Positions 34,436-43,585 are shown, numbered from the stretch's first letter. The stretch: 64,000 bases of DNA from Enterococcus dispar ATCC 51266 (GCF_000406945.1 NZ_KE136354.1:2359245-2423244), one strand, 5' to 3'. The notes: generated by a model from the sequence alone, not told the origin. Program-made: numbers and translations.

Positions 34436-34502
34436 AGACTATTCGCTCCTGTTCATTTTTCTTTCAATTAAGAAGTATACCACGGATGATAAGACAGAAA
34501 AA

Positions 34503-34535
34503 AGGGGTTATACCAAAAAAGGTATAGCCTCTTTT
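34503..34535 (-). terminator. Terminator of the glutaminase operon
   Basis: Minus strand: GAGGCTATACC TTTTTT GGTATAACCCC followed by T6. It is about 85 bases past the glutaminase stop, so it separates this operon from the Mga-like gene. Confidence 0.6.
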
Positions 34536-34620
34536 TTTCGGACTGTTTTTCAATGCCTGATGATAGAAAAGGATTAAGTGAGATGATTTTTTCAAAAAAT
34601 TTTTTAAATTTTAAAATGGT

Positions 34621-35547
34621 CTAATCAAAGATGTCGACATGTAATTGGGCAACGACATCTTTTAATAACTGAATACCTGCGGCACTATTTCCACAATTAT
34701 CGAGTGCTGGACTAAAAACACCAAAACCATAACAGTTTGGCACAGCAGCCATTAATCCGCCACCAACGCCACTTTTAGCTGGGACACCCACATGAGCGGA
34801 AAATTCGCCCGATTCGTCGTATAAGCCAGCTGTCGTCATAATAGATTTAACAATCGTTGCACTTTTTTCTGAAATAATGCGGGTGTTGTTCCAAGGAGCA
34901 ATCCCTTTATTAGCTAAGACTGCACCGAGATGAGCCAAACCGTTAGCTGTAACATTGACAGAACATTGCTTAAAGTAGGTATCTAAGATTTCTTCTACGT
35001 TTCCTTTTATCATTTGATTACCTTTCATGTAGTAAGCGAGGGAACGGTTAATATCACCTGTTTTAGATTCTGAAAGATAGATTTCTTCATTTAATGTGAT
35101 TGCTGGATCGTGACATATTTCCTTCATGAAAGATAAAATCCGGTCAAATTTATCATCCATGTTTTTCCCGTGAATTAAAGAGGTAGTGGCAATGGCCCCT
35201 GCATTAACAAAAGGATTCATTGGGTGTTTTTGTTGGTTGATTTCCATATTTAAAATGGAGTTAAACGCAAATCCTGTGGGCTCAGTATTAATTGTTTCAA
35301 AAACCGTTTCTAGGCCGTTATCTTCAATGGCTAAAAGTAAAACAGGGACTTTTGAAATACTTTCAATGGCAAAACGAGCAGAGGCATCGCCGGCTTGTAT
35401 TAAATTATTTTGTTTAATATCGTAAATTGCCATTCCAAGTTGTTTAGGATTAACTTCAGCTAATGCCGGAATATAATTTGCGACTTGACCTGTTTGATAA
35501 TAGTGAAAATTTTTTCCCACGAGTTCTTCTAATAGTTGTTGATTCAT
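34621..35547 (-). CDS. glsA: Glutaminase
   Basis: 308 residues, the usual length of bacterial glutaminase A. The catalytic S-x-x-K is in FAIESISKVPVLL, followed by NPFVNAGAIATTSLI and PAKSGVGGGLMAAVPN, both diagnostic of the beta-lactamase-like glutaminase fold. It hydrolyses glutamine to glutamate and ammonia in the cytoplasm. It lies directly behind a glutamate/GABA-type antiporter and an ammonium channel on the same strand, so together they form a glutamine-based acid-resistance module in which ammonia takes up protons. Confidence 0.92.
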   Translation of the reverse strand: MNQQLLEELVGKNFHYYQTGQVANYIPALAEVNPKQLGMAIYDIKQNNLIQAGDASARFAIESISKVPVLLLAIEDNGLETVFETINTEPTGFAFNSILNMEINQQKHPMNPFVNAGAIATTSLIHGKNMDDKFDRILSFMKEICHDPAITLNEEIYLSESKTGDINRSLAYYMKGNQMIKGNVEEILDTYFKQCSVNVTANGLAHLGAVLANKGIAPWNNTRIISEKSATIVKSIMTTAGLYDESGEFSAHVGVPAKSGVGGGLMAAVPNCYGFGVFSPALDNCGNSAAGIQLLKDVVAQLHVDIFD

Positions 35548-35568
35548 TGTAAAAACCAGCTTTCAATT

Positions 35569-37005
35569 TTATTTTTTTACTTTGGTAACAGTTGAAAATT
35601 TATGGCGATTGGCATAAATCGCAAAAGGAATTACTAAAACAATTAAATACGAAACGATAAGAATTGTTTCGTATATTCCGCGTTGACTAGGAGCAATACT
35701 TGCTGGCGGCACAAATGAAATCGCAAAAGCAAATAAGGAAGTCAATAATCCAAGACAGGCAATAATTGTTTTTACTACTTTTCCGCCTGGAACTTGATAT
35801 GCACGTTCTAATTGGACATCAGAATGCACCATTTTTAGATAACCTATGAAAAACATGAAGTACAACATCAAATAAATGACGACCGTCAGGGACATGGCAG
35901 CCAAAAACGACATATTATTGCCGCCACCGCTTAGAGTGAATACTGCTGCCCAGATAGATGCGACAATGCCGTTTGCAATCATTAAATGAGCAGGCATACC
36001 ATGGCTGTTTTCATAAGCAAAATACGTGGGCAATAATCCATCTTCTGCAGCGACATGAAGTGCTTTTGAAGGAGAGGTAACCCAAGAAGCGATTTCGCCA
36101 ATTACCCCTAAGCAAACCAAAAGAGCAAGGACTTTGGCGACCCAAGCAAGGCTTGGATTAAGATGACGAAGTAAAAATTCCAGAGATTGGATGACACCAG
36201 TATTTAATGAAAGTCCGTGTTGGGGAACGGTTGTTGCTACGGTTAAACCACCAAATGTGTCTAAGATGATGGCTAAAATAACTAAGACAAACATGGCTAA
36301 TGGATAATTTTTCTTAGGGTTTTCCATTTCATTGGCGTGACTGGCAGAAGTTTCTACTCCCATATAAGCTAAAATAAAGGAAACAAAAACAACTAATGTG
36401 GGAAGTTTAGAAAAATCTGGAATCAACGTTTTAAAAGATAAAGTTGTTTGTAAGGGTGCACCAGAAGCTACATAATGAATCCCTAATGCAAATAAGATTA
36501 ACGCCGGGAGTAAAATTCCCGCCATAAATCCTATCCGGGCAATTAATGAGGTATATTTTGTTCCTTTTAATTGGGATAGTAAGATGGCCCAAAATATAAT
36601 TAGCAAAACGGCTAATTTTAAAAAGCGATTATTTTGAATGGCTGTAATCCCAGTTGCATAAGAAAGGGCACCAGTTAAAAAATACAACATAGTTAAATAA
36701 CCGACTGTGATTTCAAACCACTGAAAAAAAATAGCAGCAAAGCCGAATCGTTTTCCTAAAGTATTACTCACCCAAGTATAAATGCCGCCTTTTTCCCAGC
36801 CTTTGACTGTCGCCATCTCGGCGGCACAAAGGGCCACAGGGATAAACCATAACAGTCCGCCTAATAATAGAAAAAAGACAAGACTGAATCCGGAGGCAGC
36901 AAAGGTAGGATATTCATATAGTGAAACCACCATTGAAATTGTCATGGCTAGAAAACCGAAAAAAGTCAATTTTTTAGCAGGTAGTTTCGTTTTACTTTCT
37001 GACAT
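35569..37005 (-). CDS. Amino-acid antiporter, glutamate:GABA (GadC-like) family
   Basis: 478 residues with about 12 membrane segments. KLTFFGFLAMTISMVVSLYE, KGGIYTWVSNTLGKRFGFAA and YMGVETSASHANEMENPKKN are landmarks of the APC superfamily's glutamate:GABA antiporter group. No C-terminal plug as long as in E. coli GadC is evident. Between glsA (22 bases downstream) and the ammonium channel, it most likely exchanges glutamine for glutamate, or glutamate for GABA, in acid stress. No decarboxylase gene is next to it, which favours a glutaminase-coupled role. Confidence 0.82.
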   Translation of the reverse strand: MSESKTKLPAKKLTFFGFLAMTISMVVSLYEYPTFAASGFSLVFFLLLGGLLWFIPVALCAAEMATVKGWEKGGIYTWVSNTLGKRFGFAAIFFQWFEITVGYLTMLYFLTGALSYATGITAIQNNRFLKLAVLLIIFWAILLSQLKGTKYTSLIARIGFMAGILLPALILFALGIHYVASGAPLQTTLSFKTLIPDFSKLPTLVVFVSFILAYMGVETSASHANEMENPKKNYPLAMFVLVILAIILDTFGGLTVATTVPQHGLSLNTGVIQSLEFLLRHLNPSLAWVAKVLALLVCLGVIGEIASWVTSPSKALHVAAEDGLLPTYFAYENSHGMPAHLMIANGIVASIWAAVFTLSGGGNNMSFLAAMSLTVVIYLMLYFMFFIGYLKMVHSDVQLERAYQVPGGKVVKTIIACLGLLTSLFAFAISFVPPASIAPSQRGIYETILIVSYLIVLVIPFAIYANRHKFSTVTKVKK

Positions 37006-37027
37006 GAAAGTTCCTCTTTTCTGTTTT

Positions 37028-38230
37028 TTAATTGAAAAATGAGAAGTCTAAACCATTTTTTTGATCGGTTGAACTAGGTGTGATGCGGGTATATTTTTTC
37101 ATAATTTTTAGCATAATAGTGGTCAAAACAAAGGCATAAAAGGCCACAAACATTACGCCTAAAAGTTGGACGAAAAATAGCTGAACGCCACTGGTAGTTG
37201 TAAATAGACTAAGCCGGGTTGCAAATACCCCAACTAAAATAGTACCGGTAAAACCACCTATTCCATGCACACCCCAAACATCTAAAGCATCATCCCATTG
37301 CTTTTTCTTACGATAATTTACGGCCAGGTAGCAAATTAGCGATCCAATTAAGCCGATACAAAACGCACTACTAAATGATACGTAACCTGCACACGGTGTG
37401 ATTGTTGCGAGACCGGCGATTGATCCTGTTAGTATATCGACAAATTCAATTTTTTTAGTTTGAAGTTTTGTGATACTCAACCACGTAATCATGGCAACTG
37501 CTAAGGCGATAAAGGTATTACCAAACGCTGTAGCGGCTTGATAATCGGCTCGAAATGTACCACCGGCGTTAAAACCAAACCAGCCAAACCACAAGAGGCC
37601 CGTTCCGATTGCTGCTGCCATTAAGCTACTGTGTTGGTTGCGTTCAGAAGGTAAGATACTCCGCTGTCCTAAAGTAAGTATGCAAGCAAGGGAGCCAAAT
37701 CCAGCTGTGGTATGGATAACAGCGCCACCAGCAAAATCACGAAATCCTAACTGGGCTAAAAATCCGCCACCCCAAATCCAGTGGCAAACTGGAAAGTAAA
37801 TGAATAGATTCCATAATATTACTAATGTCACATAGCCTTTTAAGTTAAGTCTGCCGGCAAAAGCACCAGTCATTAATGGGACAGTAATGATGAGAAACAT
37901 TAACTGATAAAAGAAAAATAGACTAAAAGGAATCGTAATACCGCGTAGAGTATTCGGTAGACTGGTTAGATGATGAAAGAAAAAATAATCCGTCGGGTTG
38001 CCAATAATCCCGCCAATGTCACGTCCAAAAGCTAAACCAAATCCACCAAAAATCCACATCAACGTGGAAATACCCACAGCCAGAAATGATTGCGCCATAA
38101 TAGTCAAAATATTATTTTTTCGCGCTAGTCCACCATAGAAAAAAGCAAGTCCGGGTGTCATTAAACAGACTAAGGCTGTACATAAAATCATAAAGGCGGT
38201 ATTGCCGGTATTAATTGTAACTTCACTCAT
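37028..38230 (-). CDS. amt: Ammonium channel/transporter (Amt)
   Basis: 400 residues, about 11 membrane helices, opening with a periplasmic segment (MSEVTINTGNTAFMILC). Signature blocks include TPGLAFFYGGLARKNN, DFAGGAVIHTTAGFGSLACI (the pore-histidine block), GLLWFGWFGFNAGGTF and VHGIGGFTGTILVGVFA. GGAGG lies before ATG. No PII (glnK) gene is attached, unlike the usual amtB-glnK pair. In an operon with glutaminase it may release or recapture ammonia made from glutamine. Confidence 0.92.
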   Translation of the reverse strand: MSEVTINTGNTAFMILCTALVCLMTPGLAFFYGGLARKNNILTIMAQSFLAVGISTLMWIFGGFGLAFGRDIGGIIGNPTDYFFFHHLTSLPNTLRGITIPFSLFFFYQLMFLIITVPLMTGAFAGRLNLKGYVTLVILWNLFIYFPVCHWIWGGGFLAQLGFRDFAGGAVIHTTAGFGSLACILTLGQRSILPSERNQHSSLMAAAIGTGLLWFGWFGFNAGGTFRADYQAATAFGNTFIALAVAMITWLSITKLQTKKIEFVDILTGSIAGLATITPCAGYVSFSSAFCIGLIGSLICYLAVNYRKKKQWDDALDVWGVHGIGGFTGTILVGVFATRLSLFTTTSGVQLFFVQLLGVMFVAFYAFVLTTIMLKIMKKYTRITPSSTDQKNGLDFSFFN

Positions 38231-38785
38231 AATTGTTCACCTCCTTTGGCTACAGCTAACTATAGAGCAACTCTTCCTCTGTTTTTTTCAGAAAAATTAC
38301 TGAAATATAACCCATAGCATAAAAAAATAAAATAGAATGAAGCGCTCTAAAAACGATATTTTTGGGAAATAGGGAGGAATTTGAAGAAAAATGACAAAAA
38401 TAGATGGAGATAATTTTTTTGTTTTTTCATTCTCGCGGTGTAAGAAAGTAAAAAATAAAAAAATTCGTTGCGATGAATAAATCGCAGTGAAATAAAGAGA
38501 GAACGCATTTCACATAAATGAGTGTGAGCAGGGTAAAAGGGGTAGCGCGCTTAACTTATGCGCACTAAGATTGATTTATTTAGTAGGAAAAGCTAACGAG
38601 GAAACGTGCGCGCTTTTAAAAAGGAAACTTCTAAAATACGCTTTAATAGAAAAGCAGAAAGCGTAGCATTTATTGTTAGACGAGTTATTTAATGGCTGAC
38701 AAATTTTTTTTCTTCTATAATATAGATTAGTGTATAAGTTTGTTCCGATCATGATTTCTGTTAAAAAATTTAACCTGCATAAAAT
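38231..38785. other. Gene-free stretch, upstream region of the ammonium/glutaminase operon
   Basis: AT-rich, with no credible frame on either strand. It must hold the promoter of the minus-strand amt-antiporter-glsA operon. I see no named riboswitch or clear operator in it. Confidence 0.4.
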
Positions 38786-38825
38786 AAACACCTCCTTTCA
38801 AAAATTCATTTGAAAGGAGGTGTTT
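38786..38825. terminator. Perfect 17-pair hairpin containing GGAGG on one arm
   Basis: AAACACCTCCTTTCAAA / TTTGAAAGGAGGTGTTT around a 6-base loop. It ends in GTTT and lies about 100 bases past the stop of the minus-strand CorA gene, where the minus strand also ends in GTTTATTTTAT, so a terminator is the simplest reading. The arm is an almost complete anti-16S ribosome-site sequence, which is unusual for a terminator. Confidence 0.5.
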
Positions 38826-38926
38826 GGTGTAACACGATTATTTTTTAGCACTGCACATTTGGTAATTCCTGTTATTTTTCATCGGGTGAACAGTGCAAAA
38901 ATTGTTATTGATAAAAAAATTCCACT

Positions 38927-39871
38927 TTATTTTGAGAAATCTTTTCTTTTTAAATGTATTCCAAAGACAATCGCTAAGATGATCGAGGCACCGACGACTA
39001 AAAAGAAGCCGGTATTGGAGCCTTCGCCGGGCAATCCACCTGTATTCATCCCCCAGATGCCTGAAATAAGAGCGGGAATGGAGATAATCAAAGCGGCAGA
39101 GTCAAGATATTTCATTAAATGATTCAAATTATTATCCATCATATCTGAAAAGAGACCTCCCACAGTTTCCAATAAATCCCGATAAATCTTGATGAGTTCT
39201 TCGGCATGTTTTTGATGTAGACGAATGTCGTATAAGACTTTGGGATTATGGAGCTTTTCAATGAACTGTTCTTTTTCCCACAAACTGTCTAAGGTACTTT
39301 TTTGACCGGCAAGTGTATGGTCGAGATAAACCACAGTTCGATTGGTATCTGCCAATTTGAATAATTCTTTATTTTCAGTAGTTTTTCTAGCCGCTTGATC
39401 AAGGTCATCGATATCTTTTTTTATGGCTAACAACTCTTGAATGTAATGGTTATATAACATGAACACGCTATACGTAATTAATCCTTCAAAAGTCGCTATT
39501 TTATCACTATATTTTTGCAAGAGATGGTCTAAAAAAGAGGATTTGTTCCCAAAGTAAGTGATTAAAAGAGAGTCTGAGAGAATAAAGATGATTGGTTTTA
39601 ACCGGTCTTCAATTTTCTCTTCTTTTTTTTCGGATAAATTGGTCAAAACGAGGACATAGGTATTTGTCAAAGAAGTTTCTTCTAAAGCGTCAAAGTGAGA
39701 GACTTCTTCGGCAGAACGGGCACCAACAAAAATTTCTTCTGGCAAATTGTACTTTTCAATCAAGTTTTTTTGTTCTTCTGAAGTAGGATCTTCTAAAACC
39801 AACCAGTTACTTTCAGCTGCTGGTACTTGCTGAATTCCGTCATTTGCACCGATTTGAAAATGTTTAATCAC
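38927..39871 (-). CDS. CorA-type divalent-cation transporter
   Basis: 314 residues from GTG at 39,871 (GAGAGGG upstream); an ATG at 39,919 would add a basic 16-residue start with a poorer ribosome site. A long acidic/helical cytoplasmic part (VLEDPTSEEQKNLIEKYNLP early, LDDLDQAARKT helix) leads to two C-terminal membrane helices. The selectivity loop ISGIWGMNTGGLPGE carries the GMN motif that defines CorA channels. It probably imports Mg2+ (or Co2+/Ni2+) as a pentamer. It stands alone with its own upstream region. Confidence 0.87.
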   Translation of the reverse strand: MIKHFQIGANDGIQQVPAAESNWLVLEDPTSEEQKNLIEKYNLPEEIFVGARSAEEVSHFDALEETSLTNTYVLVLTNLSEKKEEKIEDRLKPIIFILSDSLLITYFGNKSSFLDHLLQKYSDKIATFEGLITYSVFMLYNHYIQELLAIKKDIDDLDQAARKTTENKELFKLADTNRTVVYLDHTLAGQKSTLDSLWEKEQFIEKLHNPKVLYDIRLHQKHAEELIKIYRDLLETVGGLFSDMMDNNLNHLMKYLDSAALIISIPALISGIWGMNTGGLPGEGSNTGFFLVVGASIILAIVFGIHLKRKDFSK

Positions 39872-40049
39872 AATCTTGCCCTCTCTTCTTTTTTTAATAT
39901 TTAATCGTTTCCTACTCATTAGATGTACATTAATATTTTGTTTATGTCAAATAAAAGCAAAAAAAAGAATAATTATGAATTTGTAAGCGATATGTTTTGG
40001 CTTATTTGTTAAATGCGTTACAATAAAATGAGAATGAAAGGAGAGCGAT

Positions 40050-40943
40050 ATGATGGAACCTATATTGAAAGATCCACGGAAGTTGTATCACACAGATGGG
40101 TTTGACAAACAAGATCAAGAAACTCCAGCCCTTCAAACGAACATGAAACCAAATCCAGACTGTGGGGAAGAAAGTTATGTTGGCAACCACAAATTAGAAA
40201 ATCGCCGTGTTTTGATTACAGGAGGAGATTCAGGTATTGGTCGTGCGGCAGCAATTGCTTTTGCGCGCGAAGGTGCCGATGTGGCGATTCAATTTTTCCC
40301 TGGGGAAGAAAAAGATGCCAAAGAAGTTGAGGAATGCATTCAAAAAGCGGGACGCAAAGCAGTTTTACTTCCTTTTGATTTACGGGATGAGAACGCACCA
40401 AAAGAAATCATTTCCCAAACTGTAGCGAAACTTGGCGGACTTGATACTTTAGTGTTAAATGCCGCCCAACAAATTTCACAAGAATCAATTGAAGAATTAC
40501 CGATTCAACAAGTAAGAGATACATTTACGATTAATATTATTGCAATGTTTGAATTGGTGCAGTTGGCGCTGCCACATTTACCGGCGGGGAGTAGCATTAT
40601 TACGACAACTTCTGTGCAGGCATTTAATCCAAGTGATCATTTAATGGACTATGCAGCTACCAAAGCTGCGATTGCGAACTTTACCGTTGGATTAGCCAAA
40701 CAATTGGCTAAAAAAGGTATCCGTGTGAACGGGGTTGCACCAGGTCCGATTTGGACACCACTGCAATTGGATCAAGGCCAGCCAAAAGAGGTAATTCCAG
40801 AATTTGGTCAAGAATCATTGTTAGAAAGAGCCGGACAACCGGTCGAATTAGCACCAGTTTATGTGTTCTTAGCTTCAAATGATGCCAGTTATGTCACAGC
40901 ACAAATTTATGGTGTTACCGGCGGCGAAGCAATTAATTTATAG
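40050..40943 (+). CDS. Short-chain dehydrogenase/reductase (general-stress YhdF/YhxC type)
   Basis: 297 residues with AAAGGAGAG before ATG ATG. NAD(P)-binding VLITGGDSGIGRAAAIAFAR, the downstream LVLNAAQQ block, and catalytic Ser...Y-x-x-x-K in YAATKAAIANFT. An N-terminal extension of about 50 residues (KDPRKLYHTDGFDKQDQETP) is typical of the stress-induced SDR subgroup annotated as glucose-1-dehydrogenase-like. It lies immediately upstream of the AmaP/Gls24 stress genes and is probably in the same general-stress regulon. Substrate unknown. Confidence 0.85.
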   Translation: MMEPILKDPRKLYHTDGFDKQDQETPALQTNMKPNPDCGEESYVGNHKLENRRVLITGGDSGIGRAAAIAFAREGADVAIQFFPGEEKDAKEVEECIQKAGRKAVLLPFDLRDENAPKEIISQTVAKLGGLDTLVLNAAQQISQESIEELPIQQVRDTFTINIIAMFELVQLALPHLPAGSSIITTTSVQAFNPSDHLMDYAATKAAIANFTVGLAKQLAKKGIRVNGVAPGPIWTPLQLDQGQPKEVIPEFGQESLLERAGQPVELAPVYVFLASNDASYVTAQIYGVTGGEAINL

Positions 40944-40955
40944 GGGGCTGCAACA

Positions 40956-41060
40956 ATGAATGCAAAAAAAATATTGAAGACGATTGCTATTCCAGTATTG
41001 ATTAGTCTTGTGCCCATGCTTATAAAACATAAAAAAGAGACAACTGCAGCAAAAAGATAA
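40956..41060 (+). CDS. Small single-helix membrane peptide of the stress operon
   Basis: 34 residues: basic start MNAKKILK, hydrophobic TIAIPVLISLVPMLI, then a basic tail (KHKKETTAAKR). AGGGGGCTG lies before ATG, 12 bases after the dehydrogenase stop. It is tightly placed between the SDR and AmaP genes, so probably co-expressed. No named family. Confidence 0.5.
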   Translation: MNAKKILKTIAIPVLISLVPMLIKHKKETTAAKR

Positions 41061-41119
41061 ATTTGGTCAGAAAATATCTAGCCGATAAGAAATGAACTGG
41101 CTAAAAAAGGAGGTGCTTT

Positions 41120-41689
41120 ATGAATCGGGGTATAAAAGCAATTGGCATCATTTTTTCTTTGTTACTGCTAATTGTTTTAGTGATGATGGCATTGATTTCA
41201 GCTGTGTATCTACAATTTCCTTTTGGTAGAAGGGGCGTAGGTTTTCTTCGTAATAGTTTAACCAATACAATCTTTAATCAATTCTTATTTTGGATAGCAA
41301 TCGTGTTTGCGATTATTTTATTGGTTCTGATTTTAGTGCTGATTTTCTATCCTAAAACAAAGCAAACATTTGTCTTGCAAGAAGATCATGGACGCTTAGT
41401 GCTGGATAAAAAGGCAATTGAAGGTTTTGTACGGTCAAAATTAGCAGATGTGGATTTTGTTTCAACACCAAAAGTCAAAGTTCGCGCGACAAAGAATAAA
41501 ATCAAAGTGTACGTTGCCGGACAATTGACGCGGACTTCGACTCTTTTGGGTAAAACAGGAACCCTAATGGAAGAAATTCGCAGTGACTTACAAGGAATTT
41601 TAGGCAGTGAAGCACAGGTCAAAGTCGAAGTGAAATACGATGGCTATGAAGAAAATAATGAGACGAAAAATCACTCAAGAGTAGAATAG
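41120..41689 (+). CDS. amaP: Alkaline-shock membrane anchor protein AmaP
   Basis: 189 residues with AAGGAGGTG before ATG. Two membrane helices (about 8-31 and 54-76) are followed by a cytoplasmic domain that includes 'RATKNKIKVYVAGQLTRTS' and a lysine/glutamate-rich end. This two-helix plus Asp23-interaction layout is AmaP, which ties Asp23/Gls24 proteins to the membrane. The next genes, DUF2273 and Gls24, keep the standard operon order. Confidence 0.85.
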   Translation: MNRGIKAIGIIFSLLLLIVLVMMALISAVYLQFPFGRRGVGFLRNSLTNTIFNQFLFWIAIVFAIILLVLILVLIFYPKTKQTFVLQEDHGRLVLDKKAIEGFVRSKLADVDFVSTPKVKVRATKNKIKVYVAGQLTRTSTLLGKTGTLMEEIRSDLQGILGSEAQVKVEVKYDGYEENNETKNHSRVE

Positions 41690-41699
41690 GAGGGAGTAC

Positions 41700-41900
41700 A
41701 TGAAAGAATTTGTTTCGCAATACAAACTCCCCCTTATTTTTGGGGGATTGGGCTTAATTTTGGCGATTTTATTTGTTTCACTTGGATTTTTTAAAACGTT
41801 ATTAATTATTTTGTTAACCGCTTTAGGCGTCTTTTTGGGTCACTATTTAGAAAAAAATGGATTGATTCCGGCGATTTTTAAGCAACAAAATAAATCGTAG
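41700..41900 (+). CDS. DUF2273 small membrane protein of the Gls24 operon
   Basis: 66 residues, with GGAGGGAGT before ATG and ten bases after amaP. Two hydrophobic helices (LIFGGLGLILAILFVSLGFF and LLIILLTALGVFLGH) and a short polar tail (NGLIPAIFKQQNKS) match the DUF2273 family constantly found between amaP and asp23/gls24. Role unknown, linked to cell-envelope stress. Confidence 0.82.
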   Translation: MKEFVSQYKLPLIFGGLGLILAILFVSLGFFKTLLIILLTALGVFLGHYLEKNGLIPAIFKQQNKS

Positions 41901-41937
41901 TATTAAAATTTAAAAATGGATTATAGGAGGAGATTGG

Positions 41938-42540
41938 ATGGACAATCAATTTGAAAATAAAGAAAAAATGGACATGCCAGGTGCTAATAACATGGGAAAT
42001 AAGATGAATCAAGGGAATACTGATAAATCTAAATCAGATGTTCCTGGGGATTTGACTTATGATGATAAGGTAATTCAAAAAATTATTGGGACCGCAGTTG
42101 AAAAAATTGATGGTTTATTGACAGTAGATGGTGGCTTTTTCTCTAATATTGCTGAAAAGTTAGTAAATACAGACAATGTTACCACCGGTATTGACACCGA
42201 AGTTGGTAAAAAACAAGTCGCTGTTGATATGGATGTTGTAGTGGAATATGGACGTGATATTCCTGAAATTGCTGATCATATCAAACAAGTTATTCAAGAA
42301 GAAGTTAAGAAGATGACCCATCTTGAAGTCGTTGAAGTCAATATCCATGTGGCAGATGTTAAAACGAAACAACAATATCAAGAAGACAGTGAAACTGTTC
42401 AAGATAAAGTCACAGATGCGGCGCAAACAACAGGCCACTTTGCTTCTAAACAAGCTGAAAAAGCTAAAGATGCAGTAGATCGTGGTACAAACACGCTTCA
42501 AAACAAAATGGAAGAAAATCAAGAACCACATGTAGAATAA
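41938..42540 (+). CDS. gls24: Gls24/Asp23 envelope-stress protein
   Basis: 200 residues with TAGGAGGAG before ATG. A polar N-terminal tail (about 1-40), then the Asp23 domain: LTYDDKVIQKIIGTAVEKID, GLLTVDGGFFSNI, TDNVTTGIDTEVGKKQVAVD and VEVNIHVADV. A C-terminal extension rich in Ala, Lys and Gln (ASKQAEKAKDAVDRGTNT) is seen in enterococcal Gls24. It is an abundant membrane-associated protein in starvation, bile and alkaline stress. Followed by glsB as in Enterococcus faecalis. Confidence 0.9.
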   Translation: MDNQFENKEKMDMPGANNMGNKMNQGNTDKSKSDVPGDLTYDDKVIQKIIGTAVEKIDGLLTVDGGFFSNIAEKLVNTDNVTTGIDTEVGKKQVAVDMDVVVEYGRDIPEIADHIKQVIQEEVKKMTHLEVVEVNIHVADVKTKQQYQEDSETVQDKVTDAAQTTGHFASKQAEKAKDAVDRGTNTLQNKMEENQEPHVE

Positions 42541-42578
42541 AACAGCTAATATATAGCTAATATAAAGGAGGAAACATC

Positions 42579-42824
42579 ATGGGAATTATTTGGTCATTAA
42601 TTGTTGGTGCAATCATTGGTGTCATTGCAGGTGCGATTACTGGAAGAGGTAATAGCATGGGCTGGATTGCAAATATTGTGGCAGGTTTAGTGGGTTCTGC
42701 ACTTGGTCAAGCATTGTTTGGTAATTGGGGCCCTTCTCTAGCTGGAATGGCATTAGTTCCTTCGATTATCGGTGCGGTTATTTTGGTATTAATTGTTTCA
42801 TTTTTCTTAGGCCGCAGTAAATAA
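42579..42824 (+). CDS. glsB: GlsB/YeaQ/YmgE-family stress membrane protein
   Basis: 81 residues with AAGGAGGAAA before ATG. Glycine-rich membrane protein: WSLIVGAIIGVIAGAITGRG, MGWIANIVAGLVGSALGQAL and a final helix. This is the transglycosylase-associated/YeaQ family (three short helices). Directly behind gls24, it is the partner called GlsB in enterococci. Confidence 0.88.
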   Translation: MGIIWSLIVGAIIGVIAGAITGRGNSMGWIANIVAGLVGSALGQALFGNWGPSLAGMALVPSIIGAVILVLIVSFFLGRSK

Positions 42825-42834
42825 GGAAATTGAG

Positions 42835-43323
42835 ATGCTCGTTATTGTCGATATGCAAAATCGGATTTTAGATTCAAGCGATGAAAATTATATTTCGGGT
42901 GCGAAATCACTTCTTCCCCGGCTGGAAAAAAGGCTACTCCAAGCACGAAAGTCAGAAGAAGTCGTTTTATTTACGCGCGATATTCCAATTGAATACAAAA
43001 ACCAAGCAGAAGAAATAACAAAACTACAAATTATTCGTGACTTAGCTCCTCTAGCTTCTGAATTTGTGTTTAAAAAAAATTACTTCACCTTAGCACCGGA
43101 AACATTATTGGAAATAGGTAAGGTAGTGGAAAAACAAAAGTCTCCAAAAGAAATTGAAGTGGCAGGAGCAGAGCTTGGTATCTGTGTCTTAGCGAATATT
43201 TTGGCTTTACAAAGTGTTTTTCCAGCAGCAGACTTTTATGTGAATCCACAATTAGTTACTGGTAATAAGTGGAATGAAGAAACATTAAAAATTTTACAAG
43301 AGTTTAATGTTAACGAAAAATAG
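42835..43323 (+). CDS. Isochorismatase-like cysteine hydrolase
   Basis: 162 residues. LVIVDMQNRILD (catalytic Asp), VFKKNYFTLAP with Lys in the expected position, and AGAELGICVLANILALQS with the nucleophile Cys give the D-K-C triad of the isochorismatase superfamily. It begins ten bases after glsB and ends in a terminator at 43,331, so it is the last gene of the stress operon. The substrate (nicotinamide-like, carbamoyl or other) is not readable. Confidence 0.8.
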   Translation: MLVIVDMQNRILDSSDENYISGAKSLLPRLEKRLLQARKSEEVVLFTRDIPIEYKNQAEEITKLQIIRDLAPLASEFVFKKNYFTLAPETLLEIGKVVEKQKSPKEIEVAGAELGICVLANILALQSVFPAADFYVNPQLVTGNKWNEETLKILQEFNVNEK

Positions 43324-43330
43324 CAATCAA

Positions 43331-43380
43331 AAAGTACCATCAAAAGCTAGCCTATGTCTAGTTTTTGGCGGTACTTTTTT
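43331..43380 (+). terminator. Terminator of the stress operon
   Basis: AAAGTACC..CAAAA.CTAG / CTAG.TTTTG..GGTACTTT with a T run. Confidence 0.7.
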
Positions 43381-43460
43381 GATGCATTTTTACTATAGTA
43401 AAGGGATTATATAATCTTCCCCGTGAATATTGGTATCCAACTGCACAAGCAAACTCCCGA

Positions 43461-43550
43461 GAGCAATAAGATAAAATTTCAAGAAATTTGGGAAACAATT
43501 TATTAAAATTCCATCTTATTACTTGAGAGTTATCCACGTTTGCTCAGCTT
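43461..43550. repeat. Dispersed intergenic repeat, copy 1
   Basis: GCAATAAGAT...TTCAAGAAATTTGGGAAA, CAATTTATTAAAATTCCATC then TTATTACTTGAGAG. Outer arms AATAAGAT/ATCTTATT can pair. Four further copies lie at 43,586, 46,163, 56,121 and 61,553. An introductory block (AAAGGGATTATAT) at about 43,400 also recurs before copies 3 to 5. Confidence 0.6.
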
Positions 43551-43585
43551 TTCTATTGATCTAGCTTCATGAACTAGCTATCTAC

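Noticed and set aside
38576-39122. Small frames around 38.6-39.1 kb
   Set aside because: Low-complexity or antisense to corA; no start signals.
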